Shown: positions 16,606-25,309 of the stretch, piece after piece
Position numbering within the stretch: position 1 is the stretch's first letter
Layout of the letters: each line of letters begins with the position of its first letter
Made by a program: the position numbers and the translations under genes
The notes under the pieces: model-generated
Seen by the model: the letters and a program-made list of their open reading frames with translations, nothing else
Told to the model about the DNA's origin: nothing
The model's database searches: none
Assembly: GCA_024228935.1 (NCBI GenBank)
Contig: JAAESX010000134.1
Coordinates: forward strand, 1 to 64,000
DNA from: Pseudomonadota bacterium
Lineage (GTDB): Bacteria; Myxococcota_A; UBA796; CAJQPC01
Length of the DNA stretch: 64,000 nt
Reading direction: 5' to 3'

Positions 16606-17519
16606 GTCGCAAGCACGAGATCGGCGTCGGACTCCTGGTGCTGGGTGCCACTGGCCTGCTGGGCTGGATGGCCATCCAGGTGGGCTCGGTCGGACAGCTG
16701 GGCGACACCGTCGACGTGGTCGCTGTGTTCGACGACGCCAGCGGCCTGAAGGAGGGCGCGGCCATCGCCATCGCCGGCGTCGAGGTCGGACGGGTCGGGA
16801 CGCTCGAGGTCGCGTTCGACAAGGCCAACGTGCCGCTCTCCATCTCCGCGGACGCCGACGTCCGAGACGACGTCATCGTGGTCCTCCGCGCCCGCTCCGT
16901 GCTCGGCGAGAAGTACGTCGAGCTCGTGCCCCAGGACCCGGGCGCGCCGCTCCTGGCCTCGGGCACCGTCCTGACCGACACCCGCGGGCAGTACGAGATC
17001 GACCAGTTCGTGACGGGGCTCGAGCCGCTGCTGGCCTCGCTCGATCCCCAGGCGGTCGATCAGATCGTGACGCCGCTCGTCTCCGCGCTCGAGGCCGACC
17101 CGGAGCGCCCGGCACGGATGCTCGAGAACCTCGACGCCACGCTCGCGAATGTGCGCGAGGCCAGCGAGGAGGCCCCTGCCCTGGTGCGTGAGGCCCGTCA
17201 GACCATGACGGACGTCCGCCGCGTGAGCGCCAAGGCCGAGGTCGTCGCCGAGCGTGCCGACGCCGTGCTGGTCGACCTCGAGGAGGTCACCGCCGACCTG
17301 CCTGCGAGCGCCGACCGACTCCCGGGTCTGCTCGACGAGGCCGAAGCGACGCTCACCGAGGCTCGGTCGACGCTCGAGACGGTGAACGGCTCGAGCGAGT
17401 CGCTGGCCAAGGTCCTCCACAACTTCGAGGACATCGACAAGTGGGAGCTGCGCCGGCTGCTGCGCGAGGAGGGCATCGTCATCCGACTCACGCCGAGCGA
17501 CGTCGAGCCGACGGACTAG
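16602..17519 (+). CDS. mlaD: MlaD-type MCE domain protein
   Basis: This 305-residue protein is the periplasmic substrate-binding part of the Mla system. One N-terminal membrane anchor (IGVGLLVLGATGLLGWMAIQ) is followed by the MCE domain (VVAVFDDASGLKEGAAIAIAGVEVGRVG to SVLGEKYVELVPQDPGAP, roughly residues 35-120). The remainder is a long helical, Ala/Glu-rich region, as in MCE proteins that form a needle or tube. GTG start in a GTGA overlap. No MlaC or MlaA homologue is seen nearby. Confidence 0.92.
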   Translation: MSRKHEIGVGLLVLGATGLLGWMAIQVGSVGQLGDTVDVVAVFDDASGLKEGAAIAIAGVEVGRVGTLEVAFDKANVPLSISADADVRDDVIVVLRARSVLGEKYVELVPQDPGAPLLASGTVLTDTRGQYEIDQFVTGLEPLLASLDPQAVDQIVTPLVSALEADPERPARMLENLDATLANVREASEEAPALVREARQTMTDVRRVSAKAEVVAERADAVLVDLEEVTADLPASADRLPGLLDEAEATLTEARSTLETVNGSSESLAKVLHNFEDIDKWELRRLLREEGIVIRLTPSDVEPTD

Positions 17520-17541
17520 TCGCTCGTTAGCGCATCGCTCG

Positions 17542-17565
17542 GGGGGAACCCCTGCAGGTTCCCCC
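17542..17565. terminator. Perfect 9-bp inverted repeat between convergent genes
   Basis: GGGGGAACC and GGTTCCCCC flank a 6-base loop between the ends of mlaD and murG. The stem is perfect and very stable. It lies 22 bases after mlaD and 17 bases after murG. There is no U-tract on either side, so it could be a bidirectional hairpin that stalls polymerase or protects 3' ends, not a classical intrinsic terminator. Confidence 0.6.
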
Positions 17566-17582
17566 GCTCGACTGCGTCGAGC

Positions 17583-18662
17583 TCAGCGGAAGCGGCTCTC
17601 CAGCAGATCCGCCACGTCGGTCGCCACCTCGAGCCGCCCCTGCGCCTTCGACGCCTGGCTCATCGCGTCGAGCTGGTGCCGGTCCCGCAGCATGCGGCTC
17701 ATGCGGTCGAGCGCCTTGGGGATGTCCAGGCCGTCCTCGGTCAGGACCATGACCGCGCCCAGGTGCTCGAGCCCACGCGCGTTCTGCTCCTGGTGGTTGT
17801 CCGTCACGTTCGGCGAGGGCACCAGCACCGCCGGCTTCCCCAGCGCCGTCAGCTCGGCGAGCGTGCTGCTGCCAGCCCGAGCCACCACCAGGTCGGTCGC
17901 CGCATAGGCCCGCCCCATCTGGTCCTCGTAGTCGACGACGACCACACCCTCGGGCACCTGCCCCAGGTCCCGCACGGCCTCGTCGTGGTACCGCGGACCA
18001 GTCACCCACAACAGCTGCCAGCCGCGGTTCTGCATGCGAGCCGACGCGAGCGCCAGCGCGTTGAGGGTCGCCGCCCCCAAGCTCCCGCCGACCACCATCA
18101 CGACCGGCTGGTCGAGATCGAGCCCGTAGTGAGCCCGGGCCTCGGCACGATCCCCCTGCAGCACCTTCGGGTTCACCGGGCAGCCCACGAGCTTCTTGTC
18201 GGCGCCCCCACCCAGCCGCGGGCCCGAGGCCTCGTACGTGAGGAGGCACAGGTCGGCGAAGCGCGCGCAGAGCCGGTTCGCGAGTCCGGGCGCGACATTG
18301 GCCTCGTGGATCACGCGGGGGATGCGCAGCGTCCAGGCGGCGAGCACGGTGGGGGCCGAGATGTAGCCGCCGACCCCCAGGACGAGGTCGGCCTGGAGCG
18401 ACTTCAGCAGGCTCCGAGCCTCGAGGATCGAGCCCAGGAGCGAGAAGGCGAACCCGAGCTTCCCGGCGATGCCGCCTCGCGGGTACTTCGGGGCCTTGAT
18501 GGGGTGGAAGTCGTAGCCACGCTGAGGCGCAACGCGACCCTCGAGCCGTCCGGCGTCCCCGATGTAGACAACGTCGTGACCGCGCTCACGCAGCGCATCC
18601 CCCATCGCCAGCGCCGGGTAGACGTGTCCGCCGGTTCCGCCTCCCGCCAACATCACGCGCAT
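17583..18662 (-). CDS. murG: MurG, lipid II-forming N-acetylglucosaminyltransferase
   Basis: MurG adds GlcNAc to lipid I to make lipid II on the cytoplasmic face. The frame opens at 18674, but the ATG at 18662 has a GGAGGT ribosome site just upstream and starts with MRVMLAGGGTGGHVYPALA, the family opening (359 residues). The donor-site region includes VVGGSLGAATLNALAL, DYEDQMGRAYAATDLVVARAG and STLAELTALGKPAVLVPSP. It stands alone, not in a dcw-type cell-wall cluster. Confidence 0.95.
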   Translation of the reverse strand: MRVMLAGGGTGGHVYPALAMGDALRERGHDVVYIGDAGRLEGRVAPQRGYDFHPIKAPKYPRGGIAGKLGFAFSLLGSILEARSLLKSLQADLVLGVGGYISAPTVLAAWTLRIPRVIHEANVAPGLANRLCARFADLCLLTYEASGPRLGGGADKKLVGCPVNPKVLQGDRAEARAHYGLDLDQPVVMVVGGSLGAATLNALALASARMQNRGWQLLWVTGPRYHDEAVRDLGQVPEGVVVVDYEDQMGRAYAATDLVVARAGSSTLAELTALGKPAVLVPSPNVTDNHQEQNARGLEHLGAVMVLTEDGLDIPKALDRMSRMLRDRHQLDAMSQASKAQGRLEVATDVADLLESRFR

Positions 18663-18702
18663 CGCTACCTCCAAACATCCCGTACCCCGTTACCGACCAC
18701 GG

Positions 18703-21111
18703 ATGCCCGCCCTTCGTTTCACCCGATCCGCTGCGGCGAAGCTCGCCGGGGCCATCGCCGAGGCCCGAGGCGTCGAGGTGTTCGCCATCGGGGACGTGGA
18801 CCCGCTCGGCCGGGTGTCCCGCCTGGAGATCCACTGCCGCGGGACCGAGGGCGCGGTTCCTGCGCTGATGACGCGCCCCCGGGCCGGCCAGGTGGTGATC
18901 CACAACCACCCCAGCGGCGTGCTCCGGCCCAGCGACGCGGACTTCCAGCTCGCGAACCGCTACGGCGATGAAGGCATCGGCGTCATCATCGTCGACAACA
19001 AGGTGGAGAACGACAACTGGGTCGTCGAGCCGGCCCGGAAGTCCCCTCGCCGACTGGATCGTGGCCGCCTCGTCCACTTCTTCGAGCAGGACCTGCCCCG
19101 CGTCGTCCCGGACGCCGAGGACCGCCCCCAGCAGCTGGAGATGGCCCATCGCGTGGCCGACCTGCTCGACAGCGGCGGCGCGCTCGTCATCGAGGCCGGA
19201 ACGGGCACCGGCAAGTCGCTCGCCTACCTGGTGCCAGCGGTCCTCTGGGCCCTCGCGAACGACTCCAAGGTCGCCGTCAGCACCTACACCCGGTCCCTGC
19301 AGGCCCAGCTGATGGGCGACGACCTGCCCATCCTCCGGGCGGCGGGCATCGACTTCGAGGCCGCGCTGGTCAAGGGTCGCGGGAACTACCTGTGCCGGCG
19401 GAAGCTCAAGACGATGCATGCCGACGCGGGCCCCGACCAGGCGGTGCTCGACCGCATCGTCGCCTGGTCCGAGACCGCCGCCGGGGGCTCCCTCCAGGAG
19501 CTCGGCGAGGAGGTCGACAGCGAGCTGTGGGAGTCGATCGGCTCGCACGGGGACTCGACGCTGCGGGCCCGGTGCCCCCACTACAACCAGTGCTTCTACT
19601 ACCAGGCACGGCGACGCGCGGCGGCCAGCCATCTGCTGGTCCTGAACCACGCGCTGCTGCTCGCAGACCTCTCGATCAAGGCCCAGACCGACGGTGACGG
19701 GGTGCTCCCGCGCTTCGCTCGCGTGCTCGTCGACGAGGCCCACCACCTCGAGGACGCCGCCACGAGCGTCCTGGGTGACACCTTGACCGTCCGCGCGCTG
19801 TCCCGGGCCATCACCCCGCTCCTGGACCGGCGGAAGCGCAAGGGGGCGCTGACCCGCATCTCCGAGCGCTGGTCGAACAAGGAGAACCGCCTGTTCGAGA
19901 TCTGCGGCCTCGCCAAGGACGACCTGTCGGTCCTCAAGGCCGAGCTCGAGCCACGCTTCGACCTGCTGGGCGGCACGCTCCTGGGACCCGACCCGCAGCG
20001 CCGGATCACCGACGAGGTCGAGGCCGGAACGGTCTGGCGTGAGCGGGCGGCCCCAGCGCTCGACGAGCTCGAGACCCAGCTCTCCCGGGCCGGCGACCGG
20101 CTCAGCATCATCGCGGCCCGCCTCGACGAGGTGGAGATCCCCGTCGACCAGGCCCAGCCCGTCCTCGACCTCGCGCGCGGCATCCGCCGCCTGAAGGAGA
20201 AGGTCAGCTCGACGCGCAGCTTCCGAGATGGCCACGGCGACCGGGTCCGCTGGATCGAGCAGGCCCCCCGGCGCGGCGCCGTGAAGCTCGCGCAGGCTCC
20301 GATCCACATCGCCCCGGTCCTCCAGGACCTGGTCTGGGACCGCCTGGAGGCGGTCGGCGCCACCTCGGCGACGCTGGCCGTCGGCGGGCGCTTCGACCAC
20401 TGGATGGAGCGCCATGGTGGGCCCGAGGAGACAGTCCGTTCGGTGCTCCCCTCGCCCTTCGACTACCGCGAGCAGGCGCTCCTCCTACTCCCTCGCGACC
20501 TGCCTCGACCCGACGAGCGCGGCTGGCTGGACGCGGTCGGGGCCGCGGCGATTCGGCTCATCGAGACCACCGGGGGCGGCGCCTTCGTGCTCTGTACGAG
20601 CCACGCCCAGGTCCGCACGCTCGGTCGGGCCATCGACCAGGCGCTCGGGGCCCGACATCCAGTCCTCATGCAGGGACGAGCGAGTCGGGAGCTGCTCCTG
20701 CGTCGGTTCCGCGAGAGCGACGGCAGCATCCTGGTCGGCACGGACTCGTTCTGGGAGGGCGTCTCGGTCAAGGGGCGAGCGCTCCGACTGGTCATCATCC
20801 CGCGCCTGCCATTCCGGGTGCCCACCGAGCCCGTCGCGCAGGCCCGCTACGAGCGGCTCGTCGCCTCGGGACGCGACCCGTTCCGCGCCTGGTCGCTGCC
20901 CGAGGCCGTCATCAAGCTGCGGCAGGGCTTCGGCCGCCTGGTCCGTTCCCGAGCCGACCGGGGGGCCGTGGCGCTGCTCGACCGACGGATCCACGACCGC
21001 TGGTACGGCCGCGTCTTCCTGAACGCCCTGCCCCCGGCGCGCCGCATCACCGGCCCGATGCAGCGCATCGTGCAGGAGCTGGCAGGCTTTGACGCTATCG
21101 TGGACGCATGA
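18703..21111 (+). CDS. RadC/JAMM-like domain fused to DinG/XPD-family helicase
   Basis: The first ~115 of 802 residues form a RadC/JAB-like metalloprotein domain with HNHPSG and a downstream PSDAD, the zinc-binding JAMM pattern. After a linker comes a superfamily 2 DinG/XPD helicase: Walker A EAGTGTGKSLAYL, DEAHHLED box, and later SILVGTDSFWEGV and IKLRQGFGRLVRS. Iron-sulfur ligands are expected at four Cys; NYLC and CPHYNQC give three, and the fourth position (five before CPHYNQC) is Thr. DinG helicases unwind DNA near forks and R-loops. The JAMM half may cleave an isopeptide or peptide bond or be structural. ATG at 18703, diverging from murG. Confidence 0.88.
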   Translation: MPALRFTRSAAAKLAGAIAEARGVEVFAIGDVDPLGRVSRLEIHCRGTEGAVPALMTRPRAGQVVIHNHPSGVLRPSDADFQLANRYGDEGIGVIIVDNKVENDNWVVEPARKSPRRLDRGRLVHFFEQDLPRVVPDAEDRPQQLEMAHRVADLLDSGGALVIEAGTGTGKSLAYLVPAVLWALANDSKVAVSTYTRSLQAQLMGDDLPILRAAGIDFEAALVKGRGNYLCRRKLKTMHADAGPDQAVLDRIVAWSETAAGGSLQELGEEVDSELWESIGSHGDSTLRARCPHYNQCFYYQARRRAAASHLLVLNHALLLADLSIKAQTDGDGVLPRFARVLVDEAHHLEDAATSVLGDTLTVRALSRAITPLLDRRKRKGALTRISERWSNKENRLFEICGLAKDDLSVLKAELEPRFDLLGGTLLGPDPQRRITDEVEAGTVWRERAAPALDELETQLSRAGDRLSIIAARLDEVEIPVDQAQPVLDLARGIRRLKEKVSSTRSFRDGHGDRVRWIEQAPRRGAVKLAQAPIHIAPVLQDLVWDRLEAVGATSATLAVGGRFDHWMERHGGPEETVRSVLPSPFDYREQALLLLPRDLPRPDERGWLDAVGAAAIRLIETTGGGAFVLCTSHAQVRTLGRAIDQALGARHPVLMQGRASRELLLRRFRESDGSILVGTDSFWEGVSVKGRALRLVIIPRLPFRVPTEPVAQARYERLVASGRDPFRAWSLPEAVIKLRQGFGRLVRSRADRGAVALLDRRIHDRWYGRVFLNALPPARRITGPMQRIVQELAGFDAIVDA

Positions 21112-21488
21112 GCGAAGAACAGGACGACCGGAAGAAGCGCGGCCCCAGCCTGCGCGGCGCCGCCCGGCGGATGATGGGCGACCTCTCCAACGAGGACGGC
21201 CCGCTCCCGCGCACCCGCGACCTGCTCGGCGCTGTCCTCTCCAGCTCGGACAAGGTCAAGACCGAGGCCGTCCGCATGGTCGGGCGCGAGGTCCGCACCT
21301 ACCTCGAGGGACTGGGCCTGGACGAGGCCATCCTCCACGTGATGACGAACTACTCGCTCGAGGTCAACGCAAGCTTCAGCCTGAAGCCGCTGGCCGAGGT
21401 GATGGAGCCCGAGCCCGAATCAGCGCCTCCGAACGAGGAGCCCGAGGAGGAGACCCAGGAGCCCGAGCCCGTTGACGGGAGCGTGTGA
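21108..21488 (+). CDS. Small acidic-tailed protein of unknown function
   Basis: This 126-residue protein starts in an ATGA overlap with the helicase gene, so the two are co-translated. The N-terminal third is basic (DDRKKRGPSLRGAARRMMG), the middle is helical (LLGAVLSSSDKVKTEAVRMVGREVRTYLEGL), and the last 30 residues are almost only Glu and Pro. I recognise no family. The last 69 bases overlap, on the opposite strand, the end of the secreted-protein gene that follows. Confidence 0.7.
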   Translation: MSEEQDDRKKRGPSLRGAARRMMGDLSNEDGPLPRTRDLLGAVLSSSDKVKTEAVRMVGREVRTYLEGLGLDEAILHVMTNYSLEVNASFSLKPLAEVMEPEPESAPPNEEPEEETQEPEPVDGSV

Positions 21489-23120
21489 GCACGTCCCCTC
21501 GGTGACCGGCAGTGCGTCCCGGACCCGCAGCTCCACGCCCTCGAACACCCGCTCTCCGTCATCGACCGTGATCGGACGGGTCCCCAGCGGCGCCGTCGGC
21601 TCGACGACGATGTCCGCCTCGACGCAGTCGTCCTCGACCCGGATCTCCTCGATCACGATGCCGTCGCCGAGATCGAGGAGGACCTCCTCGGCATCGATCT
21701 CGGTGGACGAGGTGATGACCAGCGTCGTCACGTCGCCCTGTCGGACCGCGTCGGGCCGCACGGAGACCAGCGCCGGGCGGCCGGCCCCGTTCACGACCTC
21801 GAAGGCGTCCTCGAGCGGCAGCACCACGTCGCCGGTGCGGACCAACAGGTCGCGGAACCCCTCGGCGGCGTCCTCGTCGACCGCCACGGTCAGCTCGAGC
21901 CGATCGACATCGACCACGAAGACCTCGAGGACATCGACCCCCTCGCCCAGACCCACATCCACGTCGTCCTCGACGAGCAGCAGGTACTCGCCTTCGAGGC
22001 GCACGGTCAGCGTGTCGCTCTGGTACCCGGAGTCCGGCTCGACAGAGATCAACTGCGGGCGCACCACGTCCAGCTCGACGGGGTCGCTGGCGTCGCCGAG
22101 CCCCACGTCAAAGAGCGCGCGCACCGCGAACTCGTCCTCGCCATCACCCAGGACCTCGACCGTTGCCTCGGAGTCCTCGACCTCGGCCACCGTCTCGCCC
22201 AGCCGCTCGACGACGTAGCCCTCGATGACGTGCGACGAGGCCGGGGCGCTCCAGGTCAGGGCGGCCTCGACGTCGACGATGCGCCCGTCGAGTCCCGCCA
22301 GATCCGTGGGCGCGGGAAGCCGCACCCGGAACGTCTCGGTGTCGGTGTCCGCGACGTTCACCCCGTCGCTGGCCTCGATCCACCACGTGACGTCGGTGTC
22401 GGGTTCCTGGCCGGGGATGCCGCCCGCCCACGTGCCGCCGGACTCCAGCAGCGGCTCGAACCCGCTGGCCTTGGCGGTCTCCCAGAACACGAACGCCTCG
22501 ACGACGGTGTGGTCGTCCTCGATGGCCGCCTCGACCGTGTACGGACCGTCGAGCTCCTCGGTGTCGGTGGGGCCGCTCAGCGTCGCGATGCGCGGCGGCA
22601 CGATGTCCCCGTCCCAGAGCTCAAGGTCGTCGATGAACCAGCCGACGCCCTGGACGCTCGCGTCGGCCGAGAAGACGAGCCGTACATCGGACAGATCGTC
22701 CAGCCCGCCCAGGTCGAAGAACGCCGTGTCCCAGCCCAGCGTCGAGCCGGTGAAGCCCTCGCTCGACGGGTACCCGTACGGGGGCTCCAGCACGCTCCAC
22801 GTGGTCCCGTCGAACGCCTCGACCCAGGCGGCGTCGCCGTCGGCGATGTCCGACCAGTGCGCGAAAACGAGCATGGGCTCGCTGATGCCGGCGAGCGGGC
22901 GCGGGGGAAGGCGCAGGCGCCCGACGGCGTCGTTCAGGTAGGGCCCGTGCAGGCCGGTGCCCCAGGCTCGCGTTCCGGTCGCGCCGCTGGCCGGGCCCAC
23001 GGACGGTGCACCCCAGGCCCATTGGATGTCGCTGGCCGCGGGCACCAGGCCCCCGTCGTCCTGCTGGAGGTTCCAGGAGTCGACCGGATCAGCGAGCGCA
23101 GCGAAGACGAAGAGGATCAC
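21420..23120 (-). CDS. Secreted multi-domain protein with MYXO-CTERM-like tail
   Basis: A 566-residue exported protein (signal MILFVFAALA). The first ~190 residues (WSDIADGDAAWVEAFDG, TAFFDLGGLDDLSDVRLVFSAD, GWFIDDLELWDG) resemble the MAM/jelly-roll domain of immune-inhibitor-A-type secreted proteases, without a protease. Fibronectin-like and IPT/TIG-like beta domains follow (QLISVEPDSGYQSDTLTVRL). The end reads GTCSHAPVNG, a hydrophobic stretch and RRR, like the MYXO-CTERM sorting signal. GTG start overlaps the stop of the VWA gene. I infer surface display. Confidence 0.8.
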   Translation of the reverse strand: MILFVFAALADPVDSWNLQQDDGGLVPAASDIQWAWGAPSVGPASGATGTRAWGTGLHGPYLNDAVGRLRLPPRPLAGISEPMLVFAHWSDIADGDAAWVEAFDGTTWSVLEPPYGYPSSEGFTGSTLGWDTAFFDLGGLDDLSDVRLVFSADASVQGVGWFIDDLELWDGDIVPPRIATLSGPTDTEELDGPYTVEAAIEDDHTVVEAFVFWETAKASGFEPLLESGGTWAGGIPGQEPDTDVTWWIEASDGVNVADTDTETFRVRLPAPTDLAGLDGRIVDVEAALTWSAPASSHVIEGYVVERLGETVAEVEDSEATVEVLGDGEDEFAVRALFDVGLGDASDPVELDVVRPQLISVEPDSGYQSDTLTVRLEGEYLLLVEDDVDVGLGEGVDVLEVFVVDVDRLELTVAVDEDAAEGFRDLLVRTGDVVLPLEDAFEVVNGAGRPALVSVRPDAVRQGDVTTLVITSSTEIDAEEVLLDLGDGIVIEEIRVEDDCVEADIVVEPTAPLGTRPITVDDGERVFEGVELRVRDALPVTEGTCSHAPVNGLGLLGLLLGLLVRRR

Positions 23121-24085
23121 TCGGCCGCCAGCGTGTAGCGGACCTGGATCTCCGCGCCCGCCTGCGGGGCGACGTCGAACACCAGCACGGGCGGGTCGGA
23201 CTCGACCGTCCAGCCCTCGTCGACGCGGGTTCCGTCGACCGCAACCCGCACGTCGCCGTCGGGAAGCGCCTGGAGCGCAAAGCGCGTGGGGTACTGGGCC
23301 GTGAGCGCGGCCAGGTCCTCGACGACGTCGCCCAGATCGGGCTCACAGATGCTCGCGACGACGCCGCCCGTGCTGGCCGCGACCTCGGCGTATCGGGTCC
23401 CCGGGAACGCCTCTCCGCCATCCCCTCGGCAGCCGTCCGGCACGTTGCCGATGACGGCCGAGAACTGGGCCAGCGCGCCGTCGAGCACCGCCTCGCCGTC
23501 CAGGACGTCCAGCGCGGCCTCGACCGGATCCGAGCCCAGGACCTCGTCCGAGGCGTCGTCGTCATCGGACAGGACGATGACGTGCAGGCCGGCGTCGCTT
23601 CGCCGGAACCCCCGGTTCTCCTCGATGGCGAAGTCGTCGGTCAGGGCCGCCACCATCGCCGCCAGCCCGGCCTCGTCGTTGCCTTCGGTGCCGACCTCGA
23701 GCGCCTGGCGGAACGCCTCGACCGGGTCGTCGGTCGCGGGGGTGATGATCCACGGTTCGCCATGCAGGACGCCGTACTCGCCCGGCTCGAGCGACGTGCT
23801 GACGACGCCGATCTGGTAGGCCAGCCCCAGGTCTTCGATGGCCAGCACGAAGGCGTCCAGCGACGCGGACAGTGCCGCCTGTTCCTCGGCCATCGAGCCG
23901 GTGTGGTCCACGACGAACAGCAGATCGACCCGCGCGTGGGGCTCCTGCTCGAAGGTCTCGACGACCACGACGTCCTCGACCACGACCTCGTCGCGCCCTC
24001 GGACCAGGTTCTCGACCCCGCACCCCGACAGGACGCAGGTCACCCCCAGCCACACGGGCAGCGTGCGTTGGATTCGTGGGGTCAT
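23117..24085 (-). CDS. VWA-domain lipoprotein
   Basis: ATG at 24085 gives a normal charged lipoprotein signal (MTPRIQRTLPVWLGVTCVLSGCG); the longer upstream frame is discarded. The 322-residue protein contains a von Willebrand A-type domain starting LLFVVDHTGSMAEEQ. It is a variant of the DxSxS metal site, with Thr in the first hydroxyl position. LHVIVLSDDDDASDE is a later loop. Similar VWA lipoproteins are common in myxobacteria with unproven binding roles. It is coupled to the downstream secreted-protein gene and lies 41 bases after an unknown lipoprotein gene. Confidence 0.85.
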   Translation of the reverse strand: MTPRIQRTLPVWLGVTCVLSGCGVENLVRGRDEVVVEDVVVVETFEQEPHARVDLLFVVDHTGSMAEEQAALSASLDAFVLAIEDLGLAYQIGVVSTSLEPGEYGVLHGEPWIITPATDDPVEAFRQALEVGTEGNDEAGLAAMVAALTDDFAIEENRGFRRSDAGLHVIVLSDDDDASDEVLGSDPVEAALDVLDGEAVLDGALAQFSAVIGNVPDGCRGDGGEAFPGTRYAEVAASTGGVVASICEPDLGDVVEDLAALTAQYPTRFALQALPDGDVRVAVDGTRVDEGWTVESDPPVLVFDVAPQAGAEIQVRYTLAAE

Positions 24086-24126
24086 GGGGTTCCGCCGGGG
24101 CCCTGCGACCTCCAGTATCCCCCAGG

Positions 24127-24636
24127 TCACCGGTCCCGGGGGTCGAACTTCAGCGCCTCGACCCAGATCACCAGGTCGTCGTCCCGCGTGGCGCGCCCCA
24201 TGCGGATCCGGTCGAAGCCCGCGTGCCAGCGCAGGCGGATCTCGGTCGTGAGCATGTACGGGGCGTCGATCTCCGAAGGGAGCCCGAGGGTCGACATCGC
24301 CGAGCTCTGGCGCATCGGCCGGTCCAGATCGACGTGGATCAAGTAGATGACGTCGTCCTTGACCTTCACGCGCCCGGTCTCGAGCACGTATTCGGTGCCG
24401 TCCCGAGCCCCCAGGTCGTTGACCTCCTGGATGTCCCCGAGCTGCTGCGAGACCTCGCCGCGCATCTCCTCGAAGTTCCGGCCCGCGAGGTAGCCGACGT
24501 CGACGAACACGCCCTCGGACTTCGTGTAGGTCACCGACTCGGACGCGGTCGTTCCCTCTTCGGCCACGACGACGCCCGGCAGGATCGGCTCGTCCGGTCC
24601 GCAAGCGAGGACCAATGAGAGCAGGACCGACAGCAT
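24127..24636 (-). CDS. Putative lipoprotein
   Basis: The 169-residue product has a short uncharged signal with Cys at residue 12 (MLSVLLSLVLAC) and an alpha/beta body (VDVGYLAGRNFEEMRGEVSQQLG, YVLETGRVKVKDDVIYLIHVDL). I recognise no domain. It is the first gene of a minus-strand unit with the VWA lipoprotein and the MYXO-CTERM-like protein, and it diverges from moaD across 23 bases. Confidence 0.7.
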   Translation of the reverse strand: MLSVLLSLVLACGPDEPILPGVVVAEEGTTASESVTYTKSEGVFVDVGYLAGRNFEEMRGEVSQQLGDIQEVNDLGARDGTEYVLETGRVKVKDDVIYLIHVDLDRPMRQSSAMSTLGLPSEIDAPYMLTTEIRLRWHAGFDRIRMGRATRDDDLVIWVEALKFDPRDR

Positions 24637-24659
24637 GGGACACAGGTTACTGGAAGGCC

Positions 24660-24899
24660 ATGCCCACGGTCACCGTCCGGTACTTCGCCCAGCTCCGAGA
24701 GCAGCGCGGCTGCAACGACGAGGTCGTCGCCATCCCCGATGGCTCGAACGTCGCCCAGGCCTACGCGCACCTCTTCCCTCCCAGTCCCGAGGGCGCCCTG
24801 CCCGTCGGCTACGCCGTGAACCACGAGCTGGTCCGTCCCACCCACGTCCTGGTCGAGGGCGACGAGCTGGCGTTGATCCCGCCCGTCGGAGGCGGCTGA
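24660..24899 (+). CDS. moaD: Molybdopterin synthase small subunit MoaD
   Basis: The ATG at 24660 gives a 79-residue ubiquitin-like protein (MPTVTVRYFAQLREQRG), the usual MoaD length; the upstream extension is not family-like. It ends in Gly-Gly-Gly, the end that is thiocarboxylated to deliver sulfur to precursor Z. It overlaps moaE by one base and forms the molybdopterin synthase with it. Confidence 0.93.
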   Translation: MPTVTVRYFAQLREQRGCNDEVVAIPDGSNVAQAYAHLFPPSPEGALPVGYAVNHELVRPTHVLVEGDELALIPPVGGG

Positions 24900-25309
24900 T
24901 GCTCGAGCTCACCGCCGAGACGCTCGACGTCGCTGCCATTCGCGCTCGGGTCGACGACCCCGGCTTCGGCGCGGTCCTCGTCTTCGAGGGCATCGTCCGG
25001 AACCACTTCGACGGGCGCCCCGTCCGCGGCCTGCAGTACGAGGCCTATCCGGAGCTCGCAGGCCCCGTCGCCGACGCGATCTGCGCCGAGGCCATCGAGC
25101 GCTGGCCCGGGACGAAGGTCGCGCTGGCCCATCGCACGGGCGAGCTGGTGATCGGCGAGACGAGCCTGGTCATCGCGGTCGGCACGCCCCATCGCGGGCA
25201 CAGCTACGAGGCGAGCCGCTACGTCATCGAGGCCATCAAGGAGCGACTTCCCGTCTGGAAGAAGGAGCTCTACACGGACGGCGCCGCGTGGAAGGCGAAT
25301 GCCCTCTGA
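24899..25309 (+). CDS. moaE: Molybdopterin synthase large subunit MoaE
   Basis: This 136-residue protein matches MoaE along its length: GAVLVFEGIVRNHFDGRPVRGLQYEAYPEL, AHRTGELVIGETSLVIAVGTPHR, and the catalytic region IKERLPVWKKELYTDGAAWK containing the active-site Lys. It binds MoaD and converts precursor Z to molybdopterin. The ATG overlaps the moaD stop (TGATG). No other molybdenum-cofactor gene lies in the window. Confidence 0.95.
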   Translation: MLELTAETLDVAAIRARVDDPGFGAVLVFEGIVRNHFDGRPVRGLQYEAYPELAGPVADAICAEAIERWPGTKVALAHRTGELVIGETSLVIAVGTPHRGHSYEASRYVIEAIKERLPVWKKELYTDGAAWKANAL

